Source: Mixophyes australis
Lineage: Eukaryota; Chordata; Amphibia; Anura; Limnodynastidae
Direction of reading: 5' to 3'
Length of the DNA: 64,000 nucleotides
Assembly: GCA_036250195.1 (NCBI GenBank)
Contig: JAVHZZ010000005.1
Span: 127,700,098 to 127,764,097, forward strand
Part shown: one piece after another, positions 20,752 to 32,114 of the stretch
How positions within the stretch are numbered: position 1 is the first letter of the stretch
Layout: every line of letters starts with the position of its first letter
Notes under the pieces: generated by a model
What the model was told of the DNA's origin: nothing
The model's input: only the letters and a program-made list of their open reading frames with translations
The model's database searches: none
Made by a program: the position numbers and the translations under genes

Positions 20752-23745
20752 ATGGATTCAAAGCAGTCCACATATGATCTAAATGAGCAACCAGGTTCTG
20801 TCACCAGTCCTGATGTTAGTGTTCCCAGTACGTCATCTGGCCAAGGCGATGTCAAACAACAGAGTGTTTTCAAATTAGTGCAAAAAACAAAAACCAAAAA
20901 AAAATTTACTGTATTGAAGCGAAAAAGAAGTGTAACTGAGCAAAAGTTAAGTGACGATAAAAAAAAAATTGCAAGCATGCCATTCTACACACGCAGTGGC
21001 AAAGAGAGAATGAGGCCTTCACCTTTGGCTATTAGTGGCAGATCCCAAAAAGTTACCCAGGCTACAATTGGTGCACAACTACTGTTACGCGTCAAAGCTG
21101 AGCTGCAAGATAACAGTGAGGCATTACAGGAGAATATTTGCTCTGATTCACAAATGACAACAATCCCTGTGGAGAGTCCATCCAACAGTGGGATGTCTAA
21201 TCGTGAGCATTCTGCTGATGTGTGCCTTAATAGCCCGAGTGTAGCCGGTGATACCCAAATTGAGGATGCCACTTTGGAATTAGAAGAGGATGAGGGGGAG
21301 ATTTGTGTAGGCGACGAGGGCGCTAATGAGGATGTTGATGAGGATGAGGTTGTTTGTGTAAGTCCTGCACCAGTGGCAGCAGTTCTGGCACGTGACAAGA
21401 AAAAGGCCATTGTCATGCCTGGGCATAAAACAAAAAAATCCACTTCTTATGTGTGGAATTATTTCTACCCAAATCCAGACAACAATTGTATAGCCATTTG
21501 TAGTGTATGTGAAGCCACAGTCAGTCGAGGGAGGGACCTTAACCATCTTGGAACCTCGTCTATGTTACGCCATTTAACGAGAGTTCATGGCAAAGTGTTG
21601 GGAAAAGCTGAAAGTTCTTCCCAAAAGAATACAAGCACTCCCTCATCAGCTAAGACCCTCCGCTCACCGACATACCGACGGCTACAAAATACACCCACCA
21701 CACCATCCTCATCAATATCCTCAGTAGCGCTCGGAGTTAGCCCGGCATCCCACTTAAGGCTGGATGACTCCGGCACTATTATTGATTCCTCTGAAGAAAG
21801 CGTTAGTCCTGCTGCTGCTGTTGCTGCTGCTGGGGGTGAATCGTCATCCCAGAGGCAGGTGAATAAAATGAGCAGTCCTACATTTCAGCAATTAACTGTG
21901 AAACAATCATTTGCGAGGGGAAGCAAATATGACAGCAGTCACCCAGTCGCCAAGCGAATCACAGACGCCATGGCTGCAATGTTAGTGTTAGATCTGCGTC
22001 CAATCTCCACAATAAACGCAGCTGGTTTTTCACAGTTAATTGAGGTTTTGTGTCCGCGTTACAGAATTCCATCGCGACACCATTTCTCCCGTAAAGCTAT
22101 TCCACAACTATACCAAAAAGTGTGTAAAAATGTAGAGATTGCGCTGAAAAATGCCATTCTGCCCACTGTTCACTTAACCACAGATATGTGGACAAGTGGA
22201 AGTGGCCAAACCAAAGACTATATGACTGTGACAGCCCACTGGGTTGGTCATTCACCTTCACCAGCAGGAACAGCAGCAGCATGTACACCACTACGTAACA
22301 TTTGTCACAGGCAGGCCACTCTTTGTATCACCGGCTTCACTAACAGGCATACGGCTGACAATTTGTTACGCAAACTGAGAGATGTGATTGATGCATGGCT
22401 TATACCACTCGGACTCTCCCCAGGGTATGTCATTTCAGATAACGCCAACAATATAGTGCGAGCATTACAGCTGGGTGATTTCCAACATATTCCCTGTTTT
22501 GCTCACACCATCAACTTGGTGGTGCAGAGCTTCCTACGAAATAACCGTGAGGTGCAGGAGATGCTTTCGGTGGCCCGTAAAATTTCAGGCCATTTCAGGC
22601 ATTCAGCCACAGCATGTAGGAGATTACAGCAGCTCCAAGAGCAGTTTAACTTGCCCTGCCACCAACTTAAGCAAGAGGTGGTAACTCGGTGGAATTCCAC
22701 CCTGTACATGCTTCAGAGGATGGAGGAACAGCGCAAAGCCATCCAAGCATATTGCACAAGTCATGACATTGGGAAAGGAGGGGGGATGTATTTCACTCTT
22801 GCACAGTGGGGAATCCTTTCAGTGCTGTGCAAGGTGCTGAAACCATTTGAAGTTGTGACATGTGAGGTCAGTGCAGACTCTGCTAGTTTGAGCCAAGTCA
22901 TTCCTTTAATTAGACTATTGGAAAAGCAGCTTGAGAAAATGAAGGAGGAGCTGAAAGCAAGCAATTCAGCAAAGTATGTTGGCCTTGTCGATCAAGTACT
23001 TAATTCGCTTCACAATGATCCTCGAGTTATTAAGATCTTGAACTCGGATCAGTACGTTTTGGCCACTGTGCTTGATCCAAGGTTTAAAACCTACATTGAG
23101 TCTTTACTTGTAAATGAGCGAGATGTGAACTTTTGCAAGGAGCTATTGCTCAGCAAGTTGGCCGCTGAACTGGGCCTCGGCTTGACGACGTGTCCTCCTT
23201 CACTTTCTCAAGCTGTTGCTCGTAAAAAATTAAATTTCCAAAAAAGAAGCAGGGAAGACACAGGGGGCAGACCAGAACAATTTAACATCTGGGCTGGTTT
23301 GAAGGATTTTTCAAAAAAATGTGTCACTTTGCCCATAACTCCATCCAATATGAGTATAAACATGCAAAGGATGGTGGAGGATTACTTTCAAGAGGTAGTT
23401 GATATGGAAATGTCAGACAGTCCCTTTCCTTACTGGGAAGAAAAGCAGGCCATTTGGAAACCCATGTACAAACTTGCTTTGCAATACCTAAGCTGCCCAC
23501 CCTCCAGTGTGTACTCTGAACAAGTGTTCAGCACAGCAGGGAACTTAGTCAGTGATCGCCGTAGAAGGTTACTTCCCAAAAATGTGGAGAAAATGATGTT
23601 TATAAAAATGAACTACATCTTCCACGAGGAAGGCCTTCACCATCCAAGACATCCAAGCACTGACTGTTCTCTAATGGCGGATTCAAGCGGCGATGAATTG
23701 ATAGTCTGTGATGATGACGTACACACTGATGAGGGTGAGGATTAA
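20752..23745 (+). CDS. hAT transposase with BED zinc finger, 997 aa, intact
   Basis: Cuts and pastes the element by a DDE RNase H-like mechanism in the nucleus. The N-terminus has a basic stretch (residues 43-62, KTKTKKKFTVLKRKR, likely nuclear signal) and an acidic segment (about 170-205). A BED finger spans about 230-282: a Trp-Tyr start, the Cys pair in ICSVCEA, and LRHLTRVH with the His pair. Ala and Ser/Thr runs follow. The catalytic core has LTTDMW with Asp478 and VISDNANN with Asp563. The C-terminal hAT dimerisation region has W-x-P near 905, then PPSSVYSEQVFSTAGNLVSD with Glu923 and RRRRLLPKNVEKM. The length is longer than most hAT transposases (600-800) because of the N-terminal extension. 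The ATG is the first after the array; TTTGCGCTCAG just before it could be a 3' splice site. No stop or frameshift. ZBED-type host genes derive from such enzymes, but the arrays and ends show this is a transposon gene. Confidence 0.95.
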   Translation: MDSKQSTYDLNEQPGSVTSPDVSVPSTSSGQGDVKQQSVFKLVQKTKTKKKFTVLKRKRSVTEQKLSDDKKKIASMPFYTRSGKERMRPSPLAISGRSQKVTQATIGAQLLLRVKAELQDNSEALQENICSDSQMTTIPVESPSNSGMSNREHSADVCLNSPSVAGDTQIEDATLELEEDEGEICVGDEGANEDVDEDEVVCVSPAPVAAVLARDKKKAIVMPGHKTKKSTSYVWNYFYPNPDNNCIAICSVCEATVSRGRDLNHLGTSSMLRHLTRVHGKVLGKAESSSQKNTSTPSSAKTLRSPTYRRLQNTPTTPSSSISSVALGVSPASHLRLDDSGTIIDSSEESVSPAAAVAAAGGESSSQRQVNKMSSPTFQQLTVKQSFARGSKYDSSHPVAKRITDAMAAMLVLDLRPISTINAAGFSQLIEVLCPRYRIPSRHHFSRKAIPQLYQKVCKNVEIALKNAILPTVHLTTDMWTSGSGQTKDYMTVTAHWVGHSPSPAGTAAACTPLRNICHRQATLCITGFTNRHTADNLLRKLRDVIDAWLIPLGLSPGYVISDNANNIVRALQLGDFQHIPCFAHTINLVVQSFLRNNREVQEMLSVARKISGHFRHSATACRRLQQLQEQFNLPCHQLKQEVVTRWNSTLYMLQRMEEQRKAIQAYCTSHDIGKGGGMYFTLAQWGILSVLCKVLKPFEVVTCEVSADSASLSQVIPLIRLLEKQLEKMKEELKASNSAKYVGLVDQVLNSLHNDPRVIKILNSDQYVLATVLDPRFKTYIESLLVNERDVNFCKELLLSKLAAELGLGLTTCPPSLSQAVARKKLNFQKRSREDTGGRPEQFNIWAGLKDFSKKCVTLPITPSNMSINMQRMVEDYFQEVVDMEMSDSPFPYWEEKQAIWKPMYKLALQYLSCPPSSVYSEQVFSTAGNLVSDRRRRLLPKNVEKMMFIKMNYIFHEEGLHHPRHPSTDCSLMADSSGDELIVCDDDVHTDEGED

Positions 23746-23939
23746 GCTGAAGATGATGCCGATAACATCTTTTTAAAACTTTCTATGTAAGTGTAGGGTG
23801 CAATCTACCCCCAAAGAGGAAAGGGACTTGTGGCATTTCCATATCACATACCATCTTGAAAGGCTGCTGTTAGGGCAATTTATCCTTAAGGGTAGGGTGT
23901 CATAGACAGAGTGACCCTAAACTGGCTTTGTCCATTTTT

Positions 23940-24745
23940 CATAATATTGTACAGTCTATAATGGCTGAATTTTTTAGTATTTTATACAAGTGGAGGGGGG
24001 CCTAGAGAGACAGAAACCAAACTGGCTTTCTCCATGTCAATTAATATTGTACAGTCTATAATGGCTGAATTTTTTGGTATTTTATACAAGTGGAGGGGGG
24101 CCTAGAGAGACAGAGTGACCCCAAACTGTCTTTCTCCATGTCAATTAATATTGTACAGTCTATAATGGCTGAATTTTTTAGTATTTTATACAAGTGGAGG
24201 GGGGCCTAGAGAGACAGAAACCAAACTGGCTTTCTCCATGTCAATTAATATTGTACAGTCTATAATGGCTGAATTTTTTGGTATTTTATACAAGTGGAGG
24301 GGGGCCTAGAGAGACAGAGTGACCCCAAACTGTCTTTCTCCATGTCAATTAATATTGTACAGTCTATAATGGCTGAATTTTTTAGTATTTTATACAAGTG
24401 GAGGGGGGCCTTGAGAGACAGAAACCAAACTGGCTTTCTCCATGTCAATTAATATTGTACAGTCTATAATGGCTGAATTTTTTGGTATTTTATACAAGTG
24501 GAGGGGGGCCTTGAGAGACAGAAACCAAACTGGCTTTCTCCATGTCAATTAATATTGTACAGTCTATAATGGCTGAATTTTTTGGTATTTTATACAAGTG
24601 GAGGGGGGCCTTGAGAGACAGAAACCAAACTGTCTTTCTCCATGTCAATTAATATTGTACAGTCTATAATGGCTGAATTTTTTGGTATTTTATACAAGTG
24701 GAGGGGGGCCTTGAGAGACAGAAACCAAACTGGCTTTTTCCATTT
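23940..24745 (+). repeat. Array of about eight 100/104-bp repeats after the transposase
   Basis: ACAGTCTATAATGGCTGAAT recurs at 23951, 24051, 24155, 24255, 24359, 24459, 24559 and 24659. Spacings are 100, 104, 100, 104, 100, 100, 100. The 104-bp form carries CAGAGTGACCCCAAACTGTC, the 100-bp form CAGAAACCAAACTGGC. They alternate at first, giving a 204-bp higher-order unit. The unit sequence is unrelated to the 100-bp repeat upstream of the gene. Confidence 0.95.
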
Positions 24746-25411
24746 CTTTACATATTTAACTATAAGTGTAGGGTGTAATATACATTCAAAGACGATGGCT
24801 GCATTGCCAATATGCATAGATGGAGAGGAAGACAATCTGTTTTGTGTGTAGAATAGGCCTACCAACGAAGAATTAAACTGTTTTTTTGGATGATTTATTA
24901 CCTCAACAATTAGATTACTTGTCTCTAAAACAGTTGGAGCACTAAATTGGGTTAATTTAGGCCCAAAAACATGGATTTTCCCAAAAAATAGCAAAACAAA
25001 ACCAAACAAAACCAAAACCAAAACCAAAACACGCAATGGAGGTTTTGCAAAACCAAAACCAAAACCAAAACACGACGGTAATCCAGATCCAAAACCGAAT
25101 CCAAAACCAAAACACGGGGGTCAGTGACCATCTCTAATTATTATTAACCTCAAAAACATTAATTTCCAATCATTTTCAGTCAATTTTTGTCAAGTAACAA
25201 GTACACTGCTACCCTTCCTGCTTCTGTATGAGCAATGGCACTGAAGACTGGGGAGGGAGGTACTTATGGAATCCAAAACCCGCAAGATCCGACAAAGCAA
25301 CAATAACGTTTTGCCTCAATTCAGATCCTAGGACACACAAAAGTACCGATCCCCTAAGTTTGGATGTGTTCGGTTTTCAGAAACCCGAGCCCGAGCATCT
25401 CTAGTGTATTT

Positions 25412-26371
25412 TGAATCTTATTATTATGTAGATAGGGACTTGGTGGGAAGGCCCGAAGATAATTTGCACACCCCTTTGCAGGACTATGATAAGCTATCAG
25501 GGATAGTGAGAGGGAAAGATAGTTAGGGTTCAGAGACCGAGATATATTGTGAAAATCAGACTAAACAACAAAATTTACCTCAGACAAGTAACATTCTTTA
25601 CAGTTAAGTACAGGGGAGAGATATCTCACTGCAGGACTGGGCCTGTGTAATAGGATGAGACAAGGAGGAAACTATATACCTAACTTCTTCAAGTCATATT
25701 CTGCCGGGATAAAGAAAGACTAGAGATTGTGCTTATTGCAAAACATAGGGATACTACAGAATATCACCATAAAAAGAGATTTATGTTTGACAAAGCTAAG
25801 GAAAACTGACACCAGCGACTTTATTCTGGAGTCTTTTCTATCATAGTCTACTGTTTCTGGGAAAGAGAAGTGGAGAGACATTTGCTTGTCATTAATTTCC
25901 TCATAAGACCACTTAAATGCATTTTATTGCTAAATATGCATATGTTGATGTATTACATTTTAAGTTAGTGGATATGTGTTCAGTTTAGAATGTGCTATTG
26001 CTAGACATTATTACAGTTGGAGAATAATTGCAAGTAAGCATTTAAGGTAGAGGTACCCCTTGACTAGGGTAGGAAAGGTTAAGTTATTGCATTGTAATCT
26101 TATACATTCACTATATTTCATATGTTTTAAAGTGATACTTTTAAAATACAGTTTATATATGAGATGTTCTATTTTGGTATACATAAAGTCTAATTAGACA
26201 TGAAAATCCTTTGAGAGCACGCGCCCATAAAAGTACTGGCATGTCTTTCAAAGACCAAATTATCTATTGCTGTCTCTTCCTGTGTGTGCCTGTGATTTTG
26301 TTAGTAGGGGGAGGAGGGTTCCTTGGTCTCCCTCTGATGTTGGTTGTCAAGAATACTACCCAACGAAAAGC
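25412..26371. other. Unassigned DNA
   Basis: AT-rich single-copy-looking sequence between the nested hAT pair and the solo LTR. No protein-like frame, hairpin or tandem repeat stands out. Confidence 0.5.
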
Positions 26372-26787
26372 CTACTTGTCACACTCCGCTCCCCGGGTAT
26401 CTCTACCCCAGCCTCTAAACACTGACTATCACTTTAAACCTCTCTTCTTAGCACAATCTGTTAGCTACGCTTTGCACCTGTGATCACTTCACCTGTGTGT
26501 TAGTCAGTTCTGCCATTGGTCAGCCTCCCTTTTTATGACCCCTCCTTCTATTTTCTCATTGCTGGTTCTTCAAGTCATATCTGACCTGATTCTGATGCCT
26601 CCTCCGTTATCCATAATCTGTGGTAGCTGTGTTTCATCGTTGCTGTTGTGTCTGGACTCCATTGATCTCTGCACACCTGTTCCACTACCTGTGGTAATTG
26701 CTACGATCAACACCCGCTACCTATTCAGCCTGCATTGCTGACTACCTCTGTCCTGTTCCACATTCCGTGGTAAGCTGTGTTTCATAG

Positions 26788-27211
26788 TGTCACACTTCTG
26801 GTATTACAAACGGAACCCAATAGCCAGGTAGTTCTGTAGTAAACAGGATTTATTTTGATATAGAAACAAATCTTAAATGTCCAGCAAGCAAGTCCAAAAT
26901 ATCAACAAGATAAATATCCTGTAGAGGTATCAAGGAATTGTATTCCAAATCACAAGGGAGCAAGGTTCTGTGTGAAGCATCTGGTTCAGACATAAACACA
27001 ATACTCGAGCAAAGGCTGCATAACAGGAAGTGCCTTTTCTAGGCCCAAACAGGAAATGAGATCCAAGATGGAATCTTCCTGAGACAGTTCTGGCCATCTT
27101 GCATAAGGGCTATTGTAAGGACAAGTTCATATCAGAGATCCAAGATGAAAACTTCATGAGGCAATCATGGCCATCTTGAATGAGGGCAAATCTAAGGGCA
27201 AGAACATAACA
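26788..27211 (-). repeat. 3' LTR of the Gypsy chromovirus
   Basis: On - it runs from TGTTATGTTCTTGCCC to CCAGAAGTGTGACA. It differs from the other LTR at six positions of 424 (about 1.4 percent) by eye. A purine-rich tract, GAGAAGGGGGCATCC, lies at its inner edge on - (27212-27226), the expected plus-strand primer site. Confidence 0.93.
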
Positions 27212-27224
27212 GGATGCCCCCTTC

Positions 27225-30200
27225 TCAACCACGTCCACCGGACGACTTAGGACCAGGCTTCCCAGGATGCTGTTGATAAAATGCTTTTACCAAAAGTGGG
27301 GCATGAACATCCTTTGCAGATTGCCAAGAGTCATCTTCTGGCCCATAGCCCTGCCAACGTAGCAGATACTGTAATTGGTTTCGAAACATACGAGAGTCCA
27401 AGATCTTTTCGACTATAAATTCCTCATGCTCATATACTTGAATTGGCTCAGGAGGAGGCAAAGAGCGACCAGGAAATGGATTCTTAACTGAAGATTTTAG
27501 TAAGGATACATGAAAAACAGGATGTACCTGCATGGAATCAGGAAGATCCAATCGAAAAGCCACTGAACTAATCTGTGCAATGATCTTATATGGACCAATA
27601 AACTTACTTCCAAACTTGGAAGATGGTACCTTCATCCTTAAATGTCTAGTTGACAACTATACTTCCTCACCGATATTAAAAGTTGGAGCAACCCTTTGTG
27701 ATCTGTCAGCATCACGTTTATATCTTTCTTGAGCCGTTTTCAATGTCTCCTTCAATAAGTCAAGATTACTTTGCATAAGAATCAGTCTATCTTCCACAGC
27801 AGGAATTGGAGAGTCACAAGGTAGATTGGAACATATATTTGGATGATATCCAATATTAGCATAGAAAGGGCTAAATCTTGTAGACGAATGCTGAGAATTA
27901 TTGTATGCAAACTCAGCCATGGGGAGGATATCAACCCAATCATCTTGTAGGTGACAAATATAACATCTGAGGTATTGCTCAAGGGTTTGGTTTGTTTGCT
28001 CCGTTTGTCCGTTTGACTGTGGATGAAATGCAGTGGACAAGTTCACCAAAATGCCAAGAGATTTGCAAAACTGTTTCCAAAATCGTGATGTGAATTGAAC
28101 GCCTCGGTCTGACACCACATCATTAGGAACGCCATGCAAACGAAAAACTTATTTTATAAGTAAGTCAGCTGTTTCTTTTGCTGTAGGAGTACCCTGGTAG
28201 GGTATAAAGTGAGCCATCTTTGTCAGTCTGTCAATTACCACAAAGATAGTGGTCATATTCTTAGATCTCGGAAGTTCTACATTAAAGTCCATGGAAATGG
28301 AATCCCATGGACGTGTAGGTATTGGCAAAGGTTGTAGTAGTCCAAAAGGAGAAGTACGAGCAGTCTTAAATCTGGCACAGGTTGTACAAGAGGATACATA
28401 TTTTGCTACATCTTCCTTGTAGTTGGGCCACCAGAATGAACGGCTTAACAGTTCTTGAGTTTTCTGAAGTCCTTTATGGCCTGCTAATTTAGAGTCATGG
28501 AATAGTTGCATGACCTTTAACTGTGCTTTTTTTGGAACGTATAGTTGATGTGCCATATGCCAGACTCTGTTGTCATTGGTTAATTTAACATTTTTTGGAG
28601 TGTTCATGAGGGTAGAATCTGTGTCATATCCTTTCTTTATCTCTGTTAATAACTCACTTGTACAAATAACTCCCCAAAAAATTGAATCAGGAATTATTGT
28701 TTGAACAGGCTCTACCTGTTGAGGATTTTCCATTCTTTGATCCAGGTCTATAGGAAATGAGGAAATCAAAACGGCTTAAAAAGAGAGCCCATCGAGCTTG
28801 TCGGGGAGACAATCTTTTTGCTGATTTAAGGAATTCCAAATTCCGATGATCGGTGAGGACTATTACTTGATGCTTTGCACCTTCTAAAAGATGCCTCCAT
28901 TCCGAAAAAGCAGCTATAATGGCAAGAAGTTCTTTATTTCCCACATCATAGTTTCTTTCAGGAGCAGTCATTTGCCTTGAATAAAAATCACAGTGGTGAA
29001 GTGACATCTTTCTCCTACTCTTTGTGAAATTACTGCTCCTATAGCTGAATTCGATACATCAGTTTCCAAAACAAATGGGAGTGTAGGATCAGGATGAGTT
29101 AATATAGGAGCTGACGTGAACTTTCTTTTCAAAATGGAAAAAGCTTTATCAGCTGCTGGTGACCACTGAAAGGAGGAAACCTTTTTTGTGAGCTGAGTAA
29201 TGAGGCCAGCAATTCCAGAAAAGTTCTTTATAAAGCGTCAATAGAAATTAGCAAAGCACATAAATCGTTGCACATCTTTGACATTTTTAGGTATGGGCCA
29301 ATCTACCACAACATGCACTTTACAGGGATTCATACACAGTCCTTGAGGGGACATAATGTAACCCAAAAATTTTATTTGAGTACGATGGAATTCGCATTTC
29401 TCCAACTTGATGTTTAATTGGTTTACACGTAGTTGTTGTAAAATAATTTGAACATGTTCTTGATGTTCTTGTAAAGAATTAGAAAAGATAAGGATGTCAT
29501 CAAGATATACAACAATGAAAAGATCAAGCAAATCTCAAAAGACATCATTTATAAAATGTTGGAAAGTAGCAGGGGCATTACATAACCCGAACGGCATCAC
29601 GAGGTACTCATAATGTCCATACTTTGTTCGAAAAGCCGTTTTCCATTCATCACCTGGTCGAATGCGTATTAGGTTGTACGCTCCTCTTAAATCGAGCTTT
29701 GTGAAAATACTTGCTGTCTGCAGTCTTTCCAATAATTCTGAAATGAGAGGAAGTGGATGTCTGTTCTTTATAGTAACTTTATTTAATTCTCTATAATCAA
29801 TGCATGGACGCAAAGATCCATCTTTATTTTTTACAAAAAAAAATAGGAGCCCCTGCTGGAGATTTTGAAGGACGTATAAAACCTTTAGTTTCATTTTCCT
29901 CCAGGTAAGTCTTTAGTGTCTTTAATTCAGGTTCAGCTAATGAATAAATCCGACCATAAGGAATAGTAGCCCCAGGTAATAGATCAATGGGACAATCATA
30001 TGGTCGATGGGTTGGTAATTTGTCAGCATTTTGTTTGTTACAGATATCTGCAAAATCCTGATATTGAACAGGCAATTGTTCCTCCACAGAAGAGGGGGAC
30101 ACTGAGATCTGATTCTCTTTTTGTACAAGAGGGACCACACTGATAGTATCTTGAAACGTTAGGGTTTGAGACTCCCAGTTAATGGCTGGGTTATTGTTAG

Positions 30201-31673
30201 TGAACCAAGGGAGACCCAAAATTATGGGAAAATTTGGAGAAGAGATGAGAAAAAAGTGAGTTCCTCTTTATGATTGGGTTCTATCATCAGGGACATAAGT
30301 TCTGTCTCATGTGTGATGGGACCAGAATTCAGAGGGGATCCATCAACTGTCTCCATCAATACAGGAGTCTTTCTTTCTTGAAATATTATATGGTTTTGCT
30401 TAGCAAAATCTATATCCATGAAATTACCATTGGTTCCTGAATCCAGCATTGCCATGGTTGAAATAAATTGAGAGTTTATCTCAAGTTGTATTGGAATTGA
30501 AAAATTATTCTTTATTCTTCTGTTCTCTCTCTCAAATGTAGACAGTGAAGAGATTTGAGGAATAATAGCATTCAGTTGATGTGAGCAGCATGAAATAATA
30601 GATTCCTGGTCAGAGTCTTTAGGTTCCATCAATGTAGCAACTGTCTTGCGAGGTCATTGAGAACAATTAGATACATAATGTCCAGATTTACCACAATACA
30701 AACAGAGATTTTTTTGTCGTCGTTGATCTCTTCTTTCAATAGAAATCTGTTTGCGAATGGTATCTATTTGCATTGGCTCAGACTCCTCAATTTGTTGTGC
30801 TGCAGGAGTTCCAGAGTAATTTGATATTGCTGGTTTTGGATAATTAGGACGAGTCCACATGGAACCCCATCTATCTTGTTTCCTCTCCATTTGACGAGCA
30901 TCAATACAAATTCAATGTTTAACAAAGGCTTCAAATTCAGTGGGTGCATCAGCTCTAGATAATTCATCTTTAATGAACTCAGATAACCCCTTTCGATAAA
31001 CAGACAGCTTAGCTGCCTAATTCCAATCTGTGTCCAAGATCCATCTTCGGAAATCAGAGGTGTATTCAGCCACTGAACGTCTTCCCCGACGCATCTTTAA
31101 TAAAACTGGCTCAACAGTAGCACTTTGATTTGGATCATCAAATATCTGATTCATTGCATCCATAAAATTAGAAATTTTTTGTAATGTTGGACTTTTTGCA
31201 TCTATCAAAGGAGAAGCCCATGCCAAGGCATCATCTTTCAACAATAAAAGAATACAACGTACTTTTTGTACATCAGTCAAAAAATAAGTAGGATGTGAAT
31301 CAAAATGCATATTACATTTATTAATAAAACCTCTGTATTTTTTACGATCACCTAAGAATCGAGCCGGAGGTAGTGGGAGTGTGGGCTGATTTACTGCAGC
31401 TGAAGGTGCTACAGCATTAACTTCTTGAAGCCGCATCTGTAGTTCTGTAATAACTCCATTTTGTAGCGCTATTTGAACTTTGAGTTCATGAACATTTATT
31501 TGCAACTCAGTTACCTATTGATTTTGCAGTTGAAAATTATTTGTACACTGGGTCTCCAGTTCTTGAAATTTTGCATGAAATTCCTGTAGTTGTCTTGAAG
31601 CAGTATGCATGTGGAAACTCAGATCTGAAAGTCGCTGTAAAGCAGATGGTTCTGTCCTGGCAGGGTCCGTCAT
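27225..31673 (-). pseudogene. Gypsy gag-pol with chromodomain, multiple breaks
   Basis: Gag starts at 31673 with a Gln-rich coiled-coil-like N-terminus, stops at 31515 and continues to 31018 (LPPARFLGDRKKYRGFI). A zinc knuckle CLYCGKSGHYVSNC lies near 30660-30700. Protease shows MLDSGTNGNF (about 30440). Reverse transcriptase has [22 protein letters not shown] and the catalytic VVYLDDILIF (about 29500). RNase H has the LTDHRNL block. Integrase has the HHCC finger (GHKGLQ..CTTCARF) and all three acidic sites: [15 protein letters not shown] and [10 protein letters not shown] chromodomain (FIVEKILDSR..YLLRWQGYGPEDDSW) ends it at 27225. Stops fall near 31516, 31019, 30902, 30657, 29533, 29236 and 28149; frames also shift near 30225, at an A-run near 29840, near 28985 and near 28760. 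Chromodomain Gypsy elements target chromatin with specific histone marks. Confidence 0.9.
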
Positions 31674-31690
31674 TTTGGGCTCGAGTATCC

Positions 31691-32114
31691 TGTCACACTT
31701 CTGGTATTACAAACGGAACCCAATAGCCAGGTAGTTCTGTAGTAAACAGGATTTATTTTGATATAGAAACAAATCTTAAATGTCCATCAAGCAAGTCCAA
31801 AATATCAACAAGATAAATATCCTGTAGAGGTATCAAGGAATTGTATTCCAGATCACAAGGGAGCAAGGTTCTGTGTGAAGCATCTGGTTCAGACACAAAC
31901 ACAATACTCGAGCAAAGGCTGCATAACAGGAAGTGCCTTTTCTAGGCCCAAACAGGAAATGAGATCCAAGATGGAATCTTCCTGAGACAGTTCTGGCCAT
32001 CTTGGATAAGGGCTATTGTAAGGGCAAGTTCATATCAGAGATCCAAGATGGAAACTTCATGAGGCAATCATGGCCATCTTGAATGAGGGCAAATCTAAGG
32101 GCAAGAACATAACA
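31691..32114 (-). repeat. 5' LTR of the Gypsy chromovirus
   Basis: Same 424-bp length and ends as the partner LTR. On -, the internal region starts GGATACTCGAGCCC, the position of the tRNA primer site; I cannot name the tRNA. The gag ATG follows at 31673. Confidence 0.93.

Larger units (their letters stand above)
18277..25136 (+). mobile_element. Autonomous family H hAT transposon, apparently intact, 6.86 kb
   Basis: The element starts TAGAGATGGGCGGGTCCGGT and ends GTCAGTGACCATCTCTA. ATTATTAT lies on both sides (18269-18276 and 25137-25144). From left to right it holds a terminal region with CCGAACCC and GTACCGAGC words, a TATA box, a 2.1-kb array of 100-bp repeats, a 997-codon transposase gene, a 0.8-kb array of about 100-104-bp repeats, and a CCAAAACC-rich right end. 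All needed parts are present and unbroken, so it is or recently was mobile. It jumped into a reversed relative. The duplication lies in an ATT-rich stretch, which slightly weakens that single piece of evidence. Confidence 0.9.
18111..25403 (-). mobile_element. Family H hAT element, reverse orientation, split by a relative
   Basis: The left edge TAGAGATGTTCATTGACCCC is the 3' end of the family. The right edge, read on -, is TAGAGATGCTCGGGCTCGGG, the 5' end. Flanking 8-mers GTGTATTG (18103-18110) and GTGTATTT (25404-25411) agree at 7 of 8 bases. Removing the insertion at 18277-25136 leaves about 430 bp of element sequence, so this was a short non-autonomous copy. Its 3' part (18111-18268) closely resembles the inverted 53220-53397 end of the copy at 52 kb. 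Confidence 0.85.
26788..32114 (-). mobile_element. Ty3/Gypsy chromovirus, full length, decayed
   Basis: Two 424-bp LTRs in the same orientation flank a gag-pol region on the - strand. The presumed target duplication is CATAG (26783-26787) versus CATCG (32115-32119), one mismatch. The host repeat unit elsewhere reads TCATCG, so the left copy has mutated. Element order on - is 5' LTR, gag, protease, reverse transcriptase, RNase H, integrase, chromodomain, purine-rich tract, 3' LTR. It inserted into the solo LTR and is therefore younger than it. Confidence 0.95.

Noticed and set aside
20752..23745. Domesticated ZBED host gene
   Set aside because: The gene lies between matching transposon ends with an 8-bp duplication and keeps the catalytic residues, so transposon origin in place is simpler.
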